A DNA stretch of 64,000 nt from Patiria pectinifera (Eukaryota > Echinodermata > Asteroidea > Valvatida > Asterinidae): positions 7,707,501 to 7,771,500 of the forward strand of contig CM057146.1 in NCBI GenBank assembly GCA_029964075.1. Reading direction: 5' to 3'. The notes under the pieces are model-generated. The model searched no databases. It saw only the letters and a program-made list of their open reading frames with translations, and was not told the origin of the DNA. Position numbers and translations under genes: made by a program. How positions within the stretch are numbered: the stretch's first letter is position 1; each line of letters starts with the position of its first letter. Below, in pieces: positions 43,707-54,511 of this stretch.

Positions 43707-46326
43707 TCACTTGATTTCTTTAACCTGGAGACCTGAACATGCAAAAATTGATGTACAAAAAATCGATGTAAAGTTTAAATTGATGATCAAGATGATAAAA
43801 AAAAACCAGTTTATCTTGATTTACTTCAGCTTTAATTATAATAACTTAAAGGGAAGATACAACACTTGCAAACGTCAAAAAACGAAATATTCAAATTATC
43901 ACGAAATACCTTACTGGATTGTTAGGGAATGACAGTCTAAAGCATCCTGTAAAGTCATAGCTCCTGGTGTGCTGACATTTGCAAGAAAAATTGTATTTTT
44001 CCAACGCTGGTCGGCCGACCAGCGTTGGAAAAAACTGGCTTTTTTGCAAAAACTGCTCCTAATTTTTAATTTTTTTTAGTTATTCCGCATTTTCTTTGCA
44101 ATTGATTACACACCTGTGAAGAGGTACAAACCTGATAGACTGATTCTCTGACCTTACAATTCCCCAAAGTCTATAAATTGCTCCGTTTCATCTTAAGTCG
44201 GGTCAGGGAACCAGACTACAAGAACATGATAGGTTTTCTTGGTTTTTCCAGCACATACAAGCCCAAAACGTGAAACAAGTCAGTTTAACAATATTTACTA
44301 TAACATACTAATCCTCCAAATCCATTTATTTCTGAAAATTGCTGCAAAAGCAAATGTTGTACATTCCCTTTAAAATGCTTCAGCAGGAATACAAAGTCTT
44401 TCAAGAATTATTGAACTGAGTGGGGCAATAGCTCGTCTACAGCACTGCAATTACTCTAAAGGCCAAACGTAACGGCCAAACCTTAATGCATCTGGAGTAA
44501 TTGGCCAGGTAAAAGCGGTAGAAGCGGTTAAAGCAGTTCAAGTTGTTCAATCAACTTTCAGCGTGATCAAACTATTCGCGCCAATTTCACTCCCTGTGAT
44601 AGGGACGCGAGAGAGGGCATCGTGAGCATGCACATTCCTAAAATGTTTGCCCCAACTTTGATCTGAATTGAGTTTCTGCACGGCAATGGCACGGGGTTTA
44701 GAACAGTGCCATGCCACTGCCATTCGGAACGACGATAGGGTGGCAGCCCTGTCGCCCTTAAGGATGGCGCCGAACCAAAAGGTTCTGAACACCATGCCAT
44801 TCCCGTGCCGAATTCAAAAAGTCAAATTAATTGAGATCTGCAAATTAATTGAGGGGCAAATAACCAGAAATAAGACAAGCATCCTCTTACCTGGAGGGAG
44901 AGACTGCTTGAGCTTCTCGGCCTTCTCGGTGTCTTTGATGACCAGGGTGTACAGGAAGCGACTGCATCGCACCTTGAACTTGACACAGTCCTTGTTCTTC
45001 TTGATCTTCACGGCTGTTTGGCAGGGGAAAAAAAGGAGATGTAACCAACACAGGATCTTGGAACAATTATTTTCTTGTTGCCGTAGACCTGAAATTATTA
45101 GTTAAGGATATAAAAAACCAAACCGAATTGGCCAATTTGGGACTTCTATGACCACATCCGACTCCATAATAACATGTATAATATACATCATATTGACATG
45201 AATTTGCCATATCCACACGTTTCAATTAAAAACCCAATTTTCTGCGCAAAAACATACTGGTGCCACTTACAACCCTCCCCCCAAAAAGAACAATTATCTC
45301 CAAAAGGTGAAATTTAGGTGCATCTACTGCTCAAACCTTACTTGAAATGATGGATCTTGACCCACGTTTGTTTATGGTGTAAATCGAGGATTTTCTTTTG
45401 CTCCTCTCATTGGTTTTGTACAGGTTTGGAATCGAGGTCGTCCTCGATTTGGTTCCTTTCCTCGATTCACCGATGATGTTGCACGTGTGTGTCCTCGATT
45501 TACACCATAAACAAACGCATACACACAGTAGACTGATACTCACACTTTGCATCCTTCCTCCTGGCCGTCAGGAGCAGGTCCTTGATCTCGTGAATCTCTC
45601 TTGGCTGAAATGGGGCAAAATGGTAAAGATTTATTCAGTGTGTTACAAAATCTCTTCAATTTCTGCAATGTGTACAACATTTCACAAGATTCACATAATA
45701 TATCAATTTGCAGGCTTGAGCATACTTTACAGAAACATTTGACCATTCACCACGGTTCGAAATCAGCGGACGAAAAAATGACATAATAAGGCCCCCCCCC
45801 CAAAGACTTCTGCTTCCGATTGCATGGCATTTGAAAATAGGGTAGGCAGGAAGGTGAATTATTTTTGTTGGCAATTTTCTGTGCATGATCATATGGAGGT
45901 GTCTGCGTGTAGTCAAGGGTAAAATGTAGTAATTGATGATTTTGGTGGTTTTTTGTGTCATTCCCCCCTCCCCCCAAAAAATAAAAATTAGGATAGGGGC
46001 TGTCAAAATAGGGTAGGGTAAACGGAAGCAGAACTATTTTTTTGGGACTAAACTGGCCGATCAACCCATAAATCCTAGTGGTGGAATGTTTGCAATGGAA
46101 CATCCTACATGATTCAAAATCAAACACTTCGCAGAACATTGTTGTGCTTCGACTAAACAATGAGACGACAAGCTTCATGAAAAAGAACTAACTGTGGCTA
46201 AGCTGTATCTGCCAGAGTCCATTCAAATACATGTATTAAAAAAACCTGGTTAAAGTTTATGAGGGATTCATGCCATGATTCACGGTGGTTACGAATAATT
46301 TAACGGTGGAAATCATCACCTACCAT
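43707..46326 (-). CDS. RPL38: 60S ribosomal protein L38 (eL38), 70 aa, complete
   Basis: eL38 is a small basic protein of the large ribosomal subunit. Coding exons on the minus strand: 46324-46326 (ATG only), 45544-45604, 44891-45013, 43707-43732. Joined, they encode exactly 70 residues, the usual length of the family. Recognisable stretches are [57 protein letters not shown] and the end [11 protein letters not shown]. Donors are GTAGGT, GTGAGT and GTAAGA. The exon with the ATG seems to start at an acceptor (CTGCAG, exon from 46394), so a separate noncoding first exon probably lies upstream; I could not place it or the promoter. Introns 2 and 3 each contain inverted repeats. Confidence 0.95.
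43846..44373. mobile_element. MITE in RPL38 intron 3, about 528 bp
   Basis: Ends TTAAAGGGAAGATACAACA and TGTTGTACATTCCCTTTAA are inverse. A perfect 38-bp palindrome without spacer sits inside at 43996-44033 (core CGCTGGTCGGCCGACCAGCG). Confidence 0.65.
44673..44815. repeat. Hairpin-forming inverted repeat in RPL38 intron 3
   Basis: Left arm CTGCACGGCAATGGCACGGG..TTTAGAACAG, right arm CTGAACACCATGCCATTCCC followed by GTGCCGAA. Pairing is imperfect over about 65 bp per arm. It ends 76 bp from exon 3. Confidence 0.6.
45365..45517. mobile_element. Foldback element in RPL38 intron 2
   Basis: A 26-bp perfect inverse pair: CGTTTGTTTATGGTGTAAAT plus CGAGGA on the left, TCCTCGATTTACACCATAAA plus CAAACG on the right. 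Further CCTCGATT/AATCGAGG copies lie inside. It ends 26 bp from the exon 2 donor. Confidence 0.7.
45803..46036. mobile_element. MITE with GACTTCTGCTTCCG ends, copy 2 (RPL38 intron 1)
   Basis: Ends AGACTTCTGCTTCCGATT and AACGGAAGCAGAACT. The interior matches 12525-12755 (GGCATTTGAAAATAGGGTAG, GATCATATGGAGG, TAGGATAGGGGCTGTCA). Confidence 0.7.
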
Positions 46327-46508
46327 TTTGAATCAGTCTCTTGACGTCTCCTGAAGGATTGGTCAGCTTAATGATAAAGCAGAGATTGATTCCCCTGCAG
46401 GTAAAAATGACATAGATTCAATGTTAAATTGGATTATTTGGAAACAGCTATGAGTTCAGGAAATGAGCAATATTTGAAAAGAACATAAAATGCATTTAAC
46501 TTTGTTAA

Positions 46509-46912
46509 ACCTAACCCCCTAGGCATTTTTGCTAGGATGTAGCCTCAATCCTGCAAAATCCTCCAATTGGCCTCATGGAATAACAGCATATAGCCTCAAT
46601 CCTGCAAATTCCTCCATTATTTCTTGAATATGGTCCGTGGAGAGGTGACCACTGCCTGAATCCTGCAAAACCCTCCGACTATGACTGTCAATGAGGCTGA
46701 GGCAGAGACACCCTGCAGCAGTGCGGAGGATTTCAAGTATAATCAAGGACTAAATTTATGCACGGCTGAACATAAACAACACAAGGTCCAGCTCAAGACC
46801 TTGACTCAGTGTGTCCTCCGAAATCAGCAAACGCACTTTTGCCATGTAACCTCAATCCTGCAAATTCCTCCTATTTGCAAAAAGGATTTTGGAGGATTTG
46901 GGATGGTAAGGG
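46509..46912. mobile_element. piggyBac-like MITE, TTAA-flanked, upstream of RPL38
   Basis: Flanked by TTAA at 46505-46508 and 46913-46916. Starts ACCTAACCCCCTAGG and ends GGTAAGGG. It is the inverse of 16561-16966 along its length (GCTAGGATGTAGCCTCAATC, CTCCAATTGGCCTCATGGAA, ACAACACAAGGTCCAGC). Confidence 0.7.
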
Positions 46913-49756
46913 TTAATATTCCTCTTTGAGTCTGCTAGCTAGGTAAGGCAGAATGCCAGAATAATTATTGGTAGTCACTGTACAGGGCTACTATTTAATA
47001 CTAAGTACATGTAATAATATTATGCACTGCAGACTAGCAGTAATGATAACTAGTCTTAACTCCAAGTTACAGACTTTATGGCCAACGGCACAGGTTTAGG
47101 TTAAAGGTACATGCAGTGGTGGCGGTGGGGTGTAAACTTGCTCCTCCATCAAAACGTTGCCCCCCCCCCCCTTTGAAAAAAAAACAAAACCCTGCACAGC
47201 AGCTCAACAAAACTATGGACCCCATCCACAAACAGTAGACATGGTAGATAGACTTTGTTATTGCTATTGAGAGTCCCAGTGAGTGTGGTTATTATATGAT
47301 GTATTGCGCGAAGTGCACACAAATGAGAATCTCATGAATCAATAAAACGTCAAGCGTGCCTCGACTCCTCTCCGGGTGACGTCTAAACATGCTAATCTCT
47401 CGTGGCTGTTGGATACACACACTTAGTCTGTGGAGGCGGACCGTGTGTTGATCTTGAATTGGCTGCTGTGCACGGCCCATTGTTCTACAATTTACGCTCC
47501 GTTGCACACTCCCCGAGTGTTGAAAAATATGAGGTTTCCGCAAGAAATATCGTATATACGAATACTGTTGAAATGACTCTTGGGAATCAGTATTTGTGGC
47601 GTTTGGCTGTTTATCAGAGGTTGGCTGCTATAATTTTGCCTTTTTCGAAACTCGAAATTTTCGGCAAGCCCTCTGCAGTGAAGCGCGCCCTCTTGTGTGC
47701 GCTCTTCAACCGTGGCCGCGTATTGCATCCGGGTACTAAACAGAGTGCCAAAGATTTTTGGAATGACAGGCAACAGCAGCGGTGCGCTTTGCCAAAGTTG
47801 ACACACGCTCAGTAGATGATTAAAGCTCTTGTCTGGTTCCCTGACCCCATTGGCCTTTTGACTATAATTAGGGTGGCCGCAGAACAGTCTGGTAAATATC
47901 AGAGACGCCATGCTTTTTCAAAACCGTCTGCATTCTTTGACGAATTACCATGATATTTTGATAACTAGACCTCTGAAGGTACCGAATTTAACGATTCTGT
48001 GCTATTTAGCAGTCATACTATAGCTGGGTTGATTTTCTGCTGGCAAAATAATTTCGATCTTTAATTGATTTTTGGCCCTCCTACTAAGCAACCGCAAACC
48101 GGACCTTCCGCGCACAGGCCGTAATGTGGCACTGTGAGTGTGACTCAATATACGGAGGTAGGCCTAGTCCAGTATTTGAGTCACATGATTTATCATGTTT
48201 ATAGGACTACTTCTGGAAAGATTTCCATATACAAAGTTCACTCGACACTCTGTGTACAAACCCTATGAGAGTGGACTGAAAAATTCTAAGTGTTTTCTAA
48301 GAAAATGCTTGTATTTTCTCACTGCTCAAATTGACTTTGATGACATGAAATTGCTATCTGGGGGCTTGTTGTTAGTCAATACAGAGGAAAATTAGTGAAC
48401 TTCGCATATGGTAATCTTGCCCTACTTCTTACCGTTCAGGAGGTAGGCCTGGCTACATACCCTTATCCCCTTTTAACCACTTTACAAATTAAAGATACTG
48501 TTTACTGGGGTCACTTTTTCAGAATTGACCCCCCCCCCCCGGCCCGGTCCGGTCACGTCAGGGACCCAAGCATTGGCCTTAAAAATTAGGACATGATGAT
48601 GTACTATACTGAAGGAATGGATATACAAAACGTGGATCAAATTGACTTATCTTCTTGGTTCAAAATGATCAGATTCACATTTGCGCGTCATTAATAATGT
48701 TCCCCTAAAACAAATCTTGGCTTTTTAAACGTCAGATATTCATGAGAGCACTGGAACTCGGCGTACTTTATCTTACGCGGTGCAATTATATTCTGACCCA
48801 TTTTCTTATTCATCAATAATATAATATACAAAAATGTCAACATAGGGAGGCGATTTATGTCTTTAACTTTTACACAATGTAAAAAAAATACTATGATTGA
48901 TCCTCACAATGAACAATTTAACCGATTAAAATCGGTTTATCAACACATTCACAAACCTCACAGATCCCTTTTACACGAAAAGGCCAGTTATTATTCCCCC
49001 GTAGAGAAAATACATCTCGAGAAAAAGGGCACCCGCGAAAAAAGCCGAGTGCCAGGATTATCTGAGTGAAATTAGTCAACAGAGGGCGCTACTAATAAAA
49101 CATGCTTCGCTAGCGCTCACCATCCGCCAAGCTCTGCGGAATAAAAGTTATAGGCCCGTACCCAAAATATTCTCTATTAGAGAGTTCTAAGAGCCATAAA
49201 ATTGGGGAAACGAAGAGATATGTCAATAAGCCTCTGGCCCGGACTTGGGGCTTCCAATTCTGAGCATTTTGGATGCAATTGGGCTCGAAAGTGGCACTAT
49301 TTTGCCTTGTTGTGGAGGGATCCTTTTTCAAGATGGTACTTTTCCGCTTTGGGAAAAATAGGGGTCATCTTTTGAGTGAGAATTCCTCGAAAAGTCAATG
49401 GTCAACCCACCAAAAAATGAAAAGAAAATGAAAGATGATATGTTGATCATAATTTTTCTGTGCAGCTTAAATACGTACCTGCATAGTGAGATTTCTGAGT
49501 ATTTTTACAAGAATTTTGAAGTATGGGCATTTAGCACTATAGTGTCTATGGGAATTGTATTGAAGGCCCCCTTCAATGGTGAAAGTATTGAGCTAGCTAT
49601 TGTTCTCTCGTGAGTGTATAGTGATTGTGTACGCGAATTCGTCCATACGAGAATAATTTGCTCGACTCGCAGGTCAATATCTATAAGCTCTCAGTTATAT
49701 TTTAAAGCACAAATTGCTGTCCAATTTTATTAATTTTAAGGATCTTTGTGGAGTCG

Positions 49757-49978
49757 TGGCAGTGGTGGATCTATACTTTTGAAAGTGCCCGCTGGCCGTT
49801 GCAGATTCGAAGGGGGGGGGGGGGGTAACCTCATTTATCAATAGGGGCGCCCTTTTCCAAGAGTACGCTATTGTGGGAATGGGACCTACCATGAGGGGGG
49901 CATACCCCCCAGTGGAAAAAAAGTAGGAGGGCCAATGGGCCGGTTCCCTGCCCCCCCCCTGTTCCACCGCCAGTGACT
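49757..49978. mobile_element. Probable MITE with poly-G/poly-C interior
   Basis: Left end GGCAGTGGTGGATCTATA and right end GTTCCACCGCCAGTGACTG look inverse. Between them are long runs of G and C and a GGGGGGCATACCCCCC palindrome. Confidence 0.45.
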
Positions 49979-51860
49979 GAGAGCATTATGCCACGATACA
50001 TTTAAATCAAAATAGCACGATGGACATGTTTAAACATAATTTATGAACATCGTGTTTGACTTTAATTGACGAGTCGCCACAGTGTCGATCATTTATAAAA
50101 AGACGACGACCAGCAAATTCTCGGGCGAGAGAATTACGCAACTACTTACGTAATTTGCGACTCCTGACAAAGAATTTGGTACGATAGGCATGCAGCCGTG
50201 TGGGCGGATGTAGTTAGAGTACGGAGGACTTGAAGGAATTAGAGAGCAAACATATCACGGTGGTTTGGGAACCAATCAAGATGCTGGACTAATAATAAAA
50301 ACCAGGCGATTCCGGAGCCTAAAACCATGCTCATCTGTCCACGGTGAAAGTAGCCTGTGAGTCAACAGCGACCGCGCCTGGATAATCTCCGACATCCATT
50401 CAGTATAGACCTCCTGACCACAGACCTTTTATATCAATCCCCATTCATGCTATAAGCATGTGCCTTGCTCTATGGTACAAGCTATGGTCAGGGTCTCTTT
50501 CATTGCATATCACTGCTTCGCACATTGCACACCTGCTTGACCAACCCCCCACCTCCCAAAAAAGTGTAACTGCCAAAATTTCGTGCAGAGGAAAATGCTC
50601 GTAATTGGCAGTGTATACCCTATACTGAATTTTGCTTTGAAAAAAAAATTGACGAGCAGTTAGGTTCCTGCTTATCAACTCCTTTTATTATCAGTGGGTG
50701 CTTAAGGGACATTTTGGTGAAGCAAAGCTTAGAAACTGTCTAAAAAACAAAATAAAAGATAAAGTGGAAAGGACCCGTACGCGCTGAGCGAATGGATGAC
50801 TTGCCCCCAAATTAAAGGCGCATCCGAGACCGAAGGTGCCACACCACGACCTCCGCCCGTAGACGATTTGAGTATAGTGCCTTATGACCAAAGAGCGGTT
50901 GTACAAAATCCGACGCCTAATTTGTTTGTGATTATAAATGCGAAATTGTTTAAAGAGGTTTTGCATGGTTGGTCGACGTTTTAGGGGCGGTTGTTTTTTC
51001 CTTCGCGCCCGCTTTGTTGTGCTGTTTAAATTACGTCTGCCATTGGCTGTGTTATACTGTTTGGTATATACCCCTAACCGGCCTACCAAAAATGTTTCTT
51101 TGTCTTGTACATCCAACAACGCAAAGAGTTCATACAAGCATGGATGAATAAGAACACATACAAGCATGGAGGTAGAATTAGTAATCCACTGCACACGGAC
51201 CGTACAGCCTTTTTTGAGAGGATGGACAATACCGCAATTATGGACCCCAAGAGGTCCTTTCTTCAGATGGGGTATTGTCTCTTCATTACCTCCAAGAAAC
51301 AGGGATTGGCGGGAGATTAGCTATTGTTTGGTACGGCAAATGAGTAACTATAAAAAAAAAAGAACTGGGCTAGTGCGTACATTATATAAAAAACCCCAAC
51401 TAAGCCAAGAACGCCATGGTCACGTTGCACAACGGGTCACATGCCGCGGACATCATTGCAAGCGGAGACATGTAGAAGCTGCAAACGCTGAGATAGAATG
51501 GATATATTATTTTGAATGAGCAACTTGAAATTTTAACAAGTGTTCTCGCATGTTAACACCATGCACGGCAACCACGCACGATCGCCGTTATGAACGTGAG
51601 TATCTTATTGATGCGTAGTAAGAAGGCATGAAGAACTATAGCTGTGAAAAGATGGTAACTTTACCACCTCTGAAGATGAGTTAGACAATCCTAGCTGTCT
51701 TCACAATAATCGCCTCTTGCTGATCAGAAAGGTAAACTTGCATGGCAGAAGTTCTTGACTTGGTTTTTGAAATCTGTGGATATCACGGATTTTGTACCTA
51801 AAAGTGTCATATTATTTTGCTCCATGAGCTAAATGTACTACGCATGAACGGGGTACGTGT

Positions 51861-52088
51861 ACAGTGTACACTGCAAAAACGATGTTTAGCTATTAAACAC
51901 TTTCTAAACATGTTCTTGCTATCATGCTAAACATGTTCAGATTATGGATTGATAGTGTTTAGCAATTGAACATTCATGTTTAGGAAATAAACACATAATG
52001 TTTAGTTTCTAAACATGTTTACAAAGTGATAGAAACATTGTGTTTAATTGCTAAAAACAGGTGTTTTTTTTTTTTTTTTAGAGTGTAC
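51861..52088. mobile_element. MITE-like element built of AAACATGTTTAG inverse motifs
   Basis: Ends TACACTGCAAAAACGATGTTTA and CTAAAAACAGGTG..TTTAGAGTGTA. The interior alternates TAAACATGTT and AACATGTTTA motifs that can fold on each other. Confidence 0.5.
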
Positions 52089-52480
52089 CGAAGTAAAATC
52101 GACGGTTGCAGCTCTTACCTTTGCCAACTCCTGCCCGAAAATTCTTTGTGTTGAAAATAGCCTCACTTTGGAGATTTGGTTAATACAGGAATAAGAAATA
52201 CTTGTAATTATTTTAATCCTCATCTGGAAGCAATTAGAATGTTCGAGAGCTCCAAGTGAGGAACACCGTAGGTAAAAAAAAGTGTGTGATTATTCACCTT
52301 AATTGCGACTTTTTCCCAGATATGGCCGTCGACAATGAGTATACCCCTACTCCTCATTTCCCATTTTGTTGCCTGATTACGACGCTGCTTTGATTGGACA
52401 TGGCGAAAGGCAATATGGTTGGTGAATCATTAGTGCGCTCAGTGTAGCCTCAATCCGGTCCTTCCTCGCCCTCTGAGGAC

Positions 52481-52786
52481 GGTCATACTAAAAAGCGTCA
52501 ACACAGCGTCAACACACCCCAAAGCGTCAACACAGCGTCAACACATCCAAAATGCATTAAAAGTGACAAAAACAGTATAAGACCCACAGAGTGTGGACAG
52601 AAACAAGATTTTGGCTTAAAATCAATAGGTTAAATTAAAAAAAAATTAAATTAAAACTTCTGAAAATTGCGATTTTCAGTTCAAGAAAATTGGCTCTCCG
52701 TGCCGCTCCGAGATCGGCTGCCAGCTGCCATGTTGTGTTGACGCTTCTGTCATGTGTTGACGTGTGTTGACGCTTTTTAGTGCGAC
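52481..52786. mobile_element. MITE with CACTAAAAAGCGTCAACAC ends
   Basis: Left GGTCATACTAAAAAGCGTCA and right TGACGCTTTTTAGTGCGACC are inverse. The left side then repeats AAGCGTCAACACAGCGTCAA twice, and the right side has matching TGTGTTGACG copies. Confidence 0.65.
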
Positions 52787-53212
52787 CGGATGAGGAGGCC
52801 TCAGAATTAAGCCTTACCCTTACCTCCACTTACTCCCTAACTGACTCGTTGAGAAAGCCCCTTACAATTTCTCTCCGAGCTTATGTCCTGCCTTTAAGAA
52901 CGAGGACATTTGGCGTTTTCCATAAACTTTTAAAAAGTTGCATACAAATCTGCACCTGCAGGGTAAATGACTTCATCTGAGCCACGAACTCGACTAGCTG
53001 ATGCAAATTTGTAACAACAGTGTGGTTTATTCTAACACTTTCCATCAAAAGCAATCGCACCGATTTAACAATACTATCGAAATATATGAATTAAATGTAA
53101 TACAAGTCATGTAAGCCTATATATCATTATGTAGGCCAAAGTACTAAAAATTTTAAGTTAAGTTTCATTTTATAGGTTATGTAATACGAGGATCTGAACC
53201 CAAATCCAGATC

Positions 53213-53392
53213 AGGGCCCAATTTCATAGAGCTGCTAAGCATGACATGCTGCTTAGCAAAAACCAGCTGGGTACCAGTCACAAGCTATTAAAATTGCATG
53301 GAATTTTGGCTGGTAACCTGTTTTTGCTAATAAGCAAATATTTTATGTGCTAAGCAAATTTCTGTGCTGAGCAGCTCCACGAAGTTGGCCCT
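53213..53392. mobile_element. MITE with GGGCCCAATTTCATAGAGCT ends
   Basis: The left end GGGCCCAATTTCATAGAGCT continues GCTAAGCA. The right end TGCTGAGCAGCTCCACGAAG continues TTGGCCC and is its imperfect inverse. The interior repeats TGCTTAGCAAA-like words. Confidence 0.65.
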
Positions 53393-53994
53393 AGGCTGAT
53401 GCCATTAAGGATCGAATCATTGAAAGGACAATCAACGCCTTGTAGGTGTGATTTACAAAGCAATCATAGACATCAAGCCGAGCTTGTGCGCACTTAATAC
53501 TTGCGATTTACAGCCAGTTGAAGAACGTGGCATGTCAGTTTGAGGTACGTGCTTCGACGTGACCAAGCTGGTCTCAGATCACGGAATATGTACTGATATT
53601 TTTGCAGATGTGTCTTGAAGGGCCTTCTTAGACATGGTAAGGAATTGCGTTCTTTCTTTCAGGGCAAATTGTATTAACATTTGCAAACGACAGGTGTTGT
53701 ATATACATGTAGTAGGCCTATATTGTACATGAACAACGTACCTGGAAATCTAAGCGCAGCGCCTGCTCAACGCTTTTGAAAATTGCAAGAAACCACGACG
53801 CTAAAAGCAGCCTCAAGATTTTACATCGAGTTTATTTGCGACGATTTTATTTGCGATGAAGACATGACTTCATAGTACAATTTGCTGATTTTCCTTCAAT
53901 AGTACCGTTACACAGTATAGTGTCAGCTAAACTTCGGCATGTGCGTGTCACAATAATTGGTATATATTCTTTTAAAATAACATTATTCTGCATA

Positions 53995-54511
53995 TTAAAG
54001 CTAAAGTCCATCATTTGCAGCAATCCGAAAAGTAACTGTCGTAATTATTGTTTAAAAACAAACTTGGATGAAAGATAGTAAGGAAAAACTGAATTCGTCT
54101 TTCTTTTTTCGTCATTTGAAGTAATCAGCGAAGAAGGCAGAAAAAGACGGTGATTCTTACGGTGATTCTTAAGAAAATTTGAAAATTTAAAAATTAGTAG
54201 TTCGTTTTGTATTTAGTGCAGCGCGCACAAAGTATTGAACGACGCACACGCGCGCGCGGCGGTTATAATTCGTCGGATCAGGGCGCGACGTCGTCTGCAA
54301 TAGCTGCAATGCAATTCAAAACAATTCAGTAACTTTTGATTTGAAATTTTGATTTTAGAGAAGAATTTTTGCTGTCTCGGAATGTACAGCTGAAGCTTAG
54401 CTGAAACTTCATCAGGTTAGTTGCTCAGTATCCTTCATTAGATTTTGAACTCTTTTGTTGCTTCAAACGAACAAAATGCACAAATTACAAATGATGGACT
54501 ATAGCTTTAAC
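53995..54511. mobile_element. MITE, about 517 bp, with TTAAAGCTAAAGTCCATCATT ends
   Basis: Left TTAAAGCTAAAGTCCATCAT, right AATGATGGACTATAGCTTTAA without the first bases matching perfectly. No coding frame; contains CGCACACGCGCGCGCGGCGG. Confidence 0.6.

Noticed and set aside
43260..43736. 158-codon plus-strand frame
   Set aside because: Overlaps the last RPL38 exon and its 3' UTR in antisense; no recognisable domain.
47402..47911. Overlapping frames of 137 (plus) and 139 codons (minus)
   Set aside because: Open on both strands at once, no family resemblance, no splice partners. The minus-strand start MASLIFTRLFCG could be a first exon but has no nearby donor.
50691..51519. Frames of 167 (minus) and 117 codons (plus)
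   Set aside because: Mutually overlapping, low-complexity basic sequence, no homology I recognise.
51660..51732. Exon-like stretch ending AATCGCCTCTTGCTGATCAG before GTAAACT
   Set aside because: A stop codon lies directly upstream, and no partner exon was found.
52100..52190. Minus-strand exon-like stretch ending GGAGTTGGCAAAG before GTAAGAG
   Set aside because: Good donor, but no acceptor, start codon or downstream exon could be matched.
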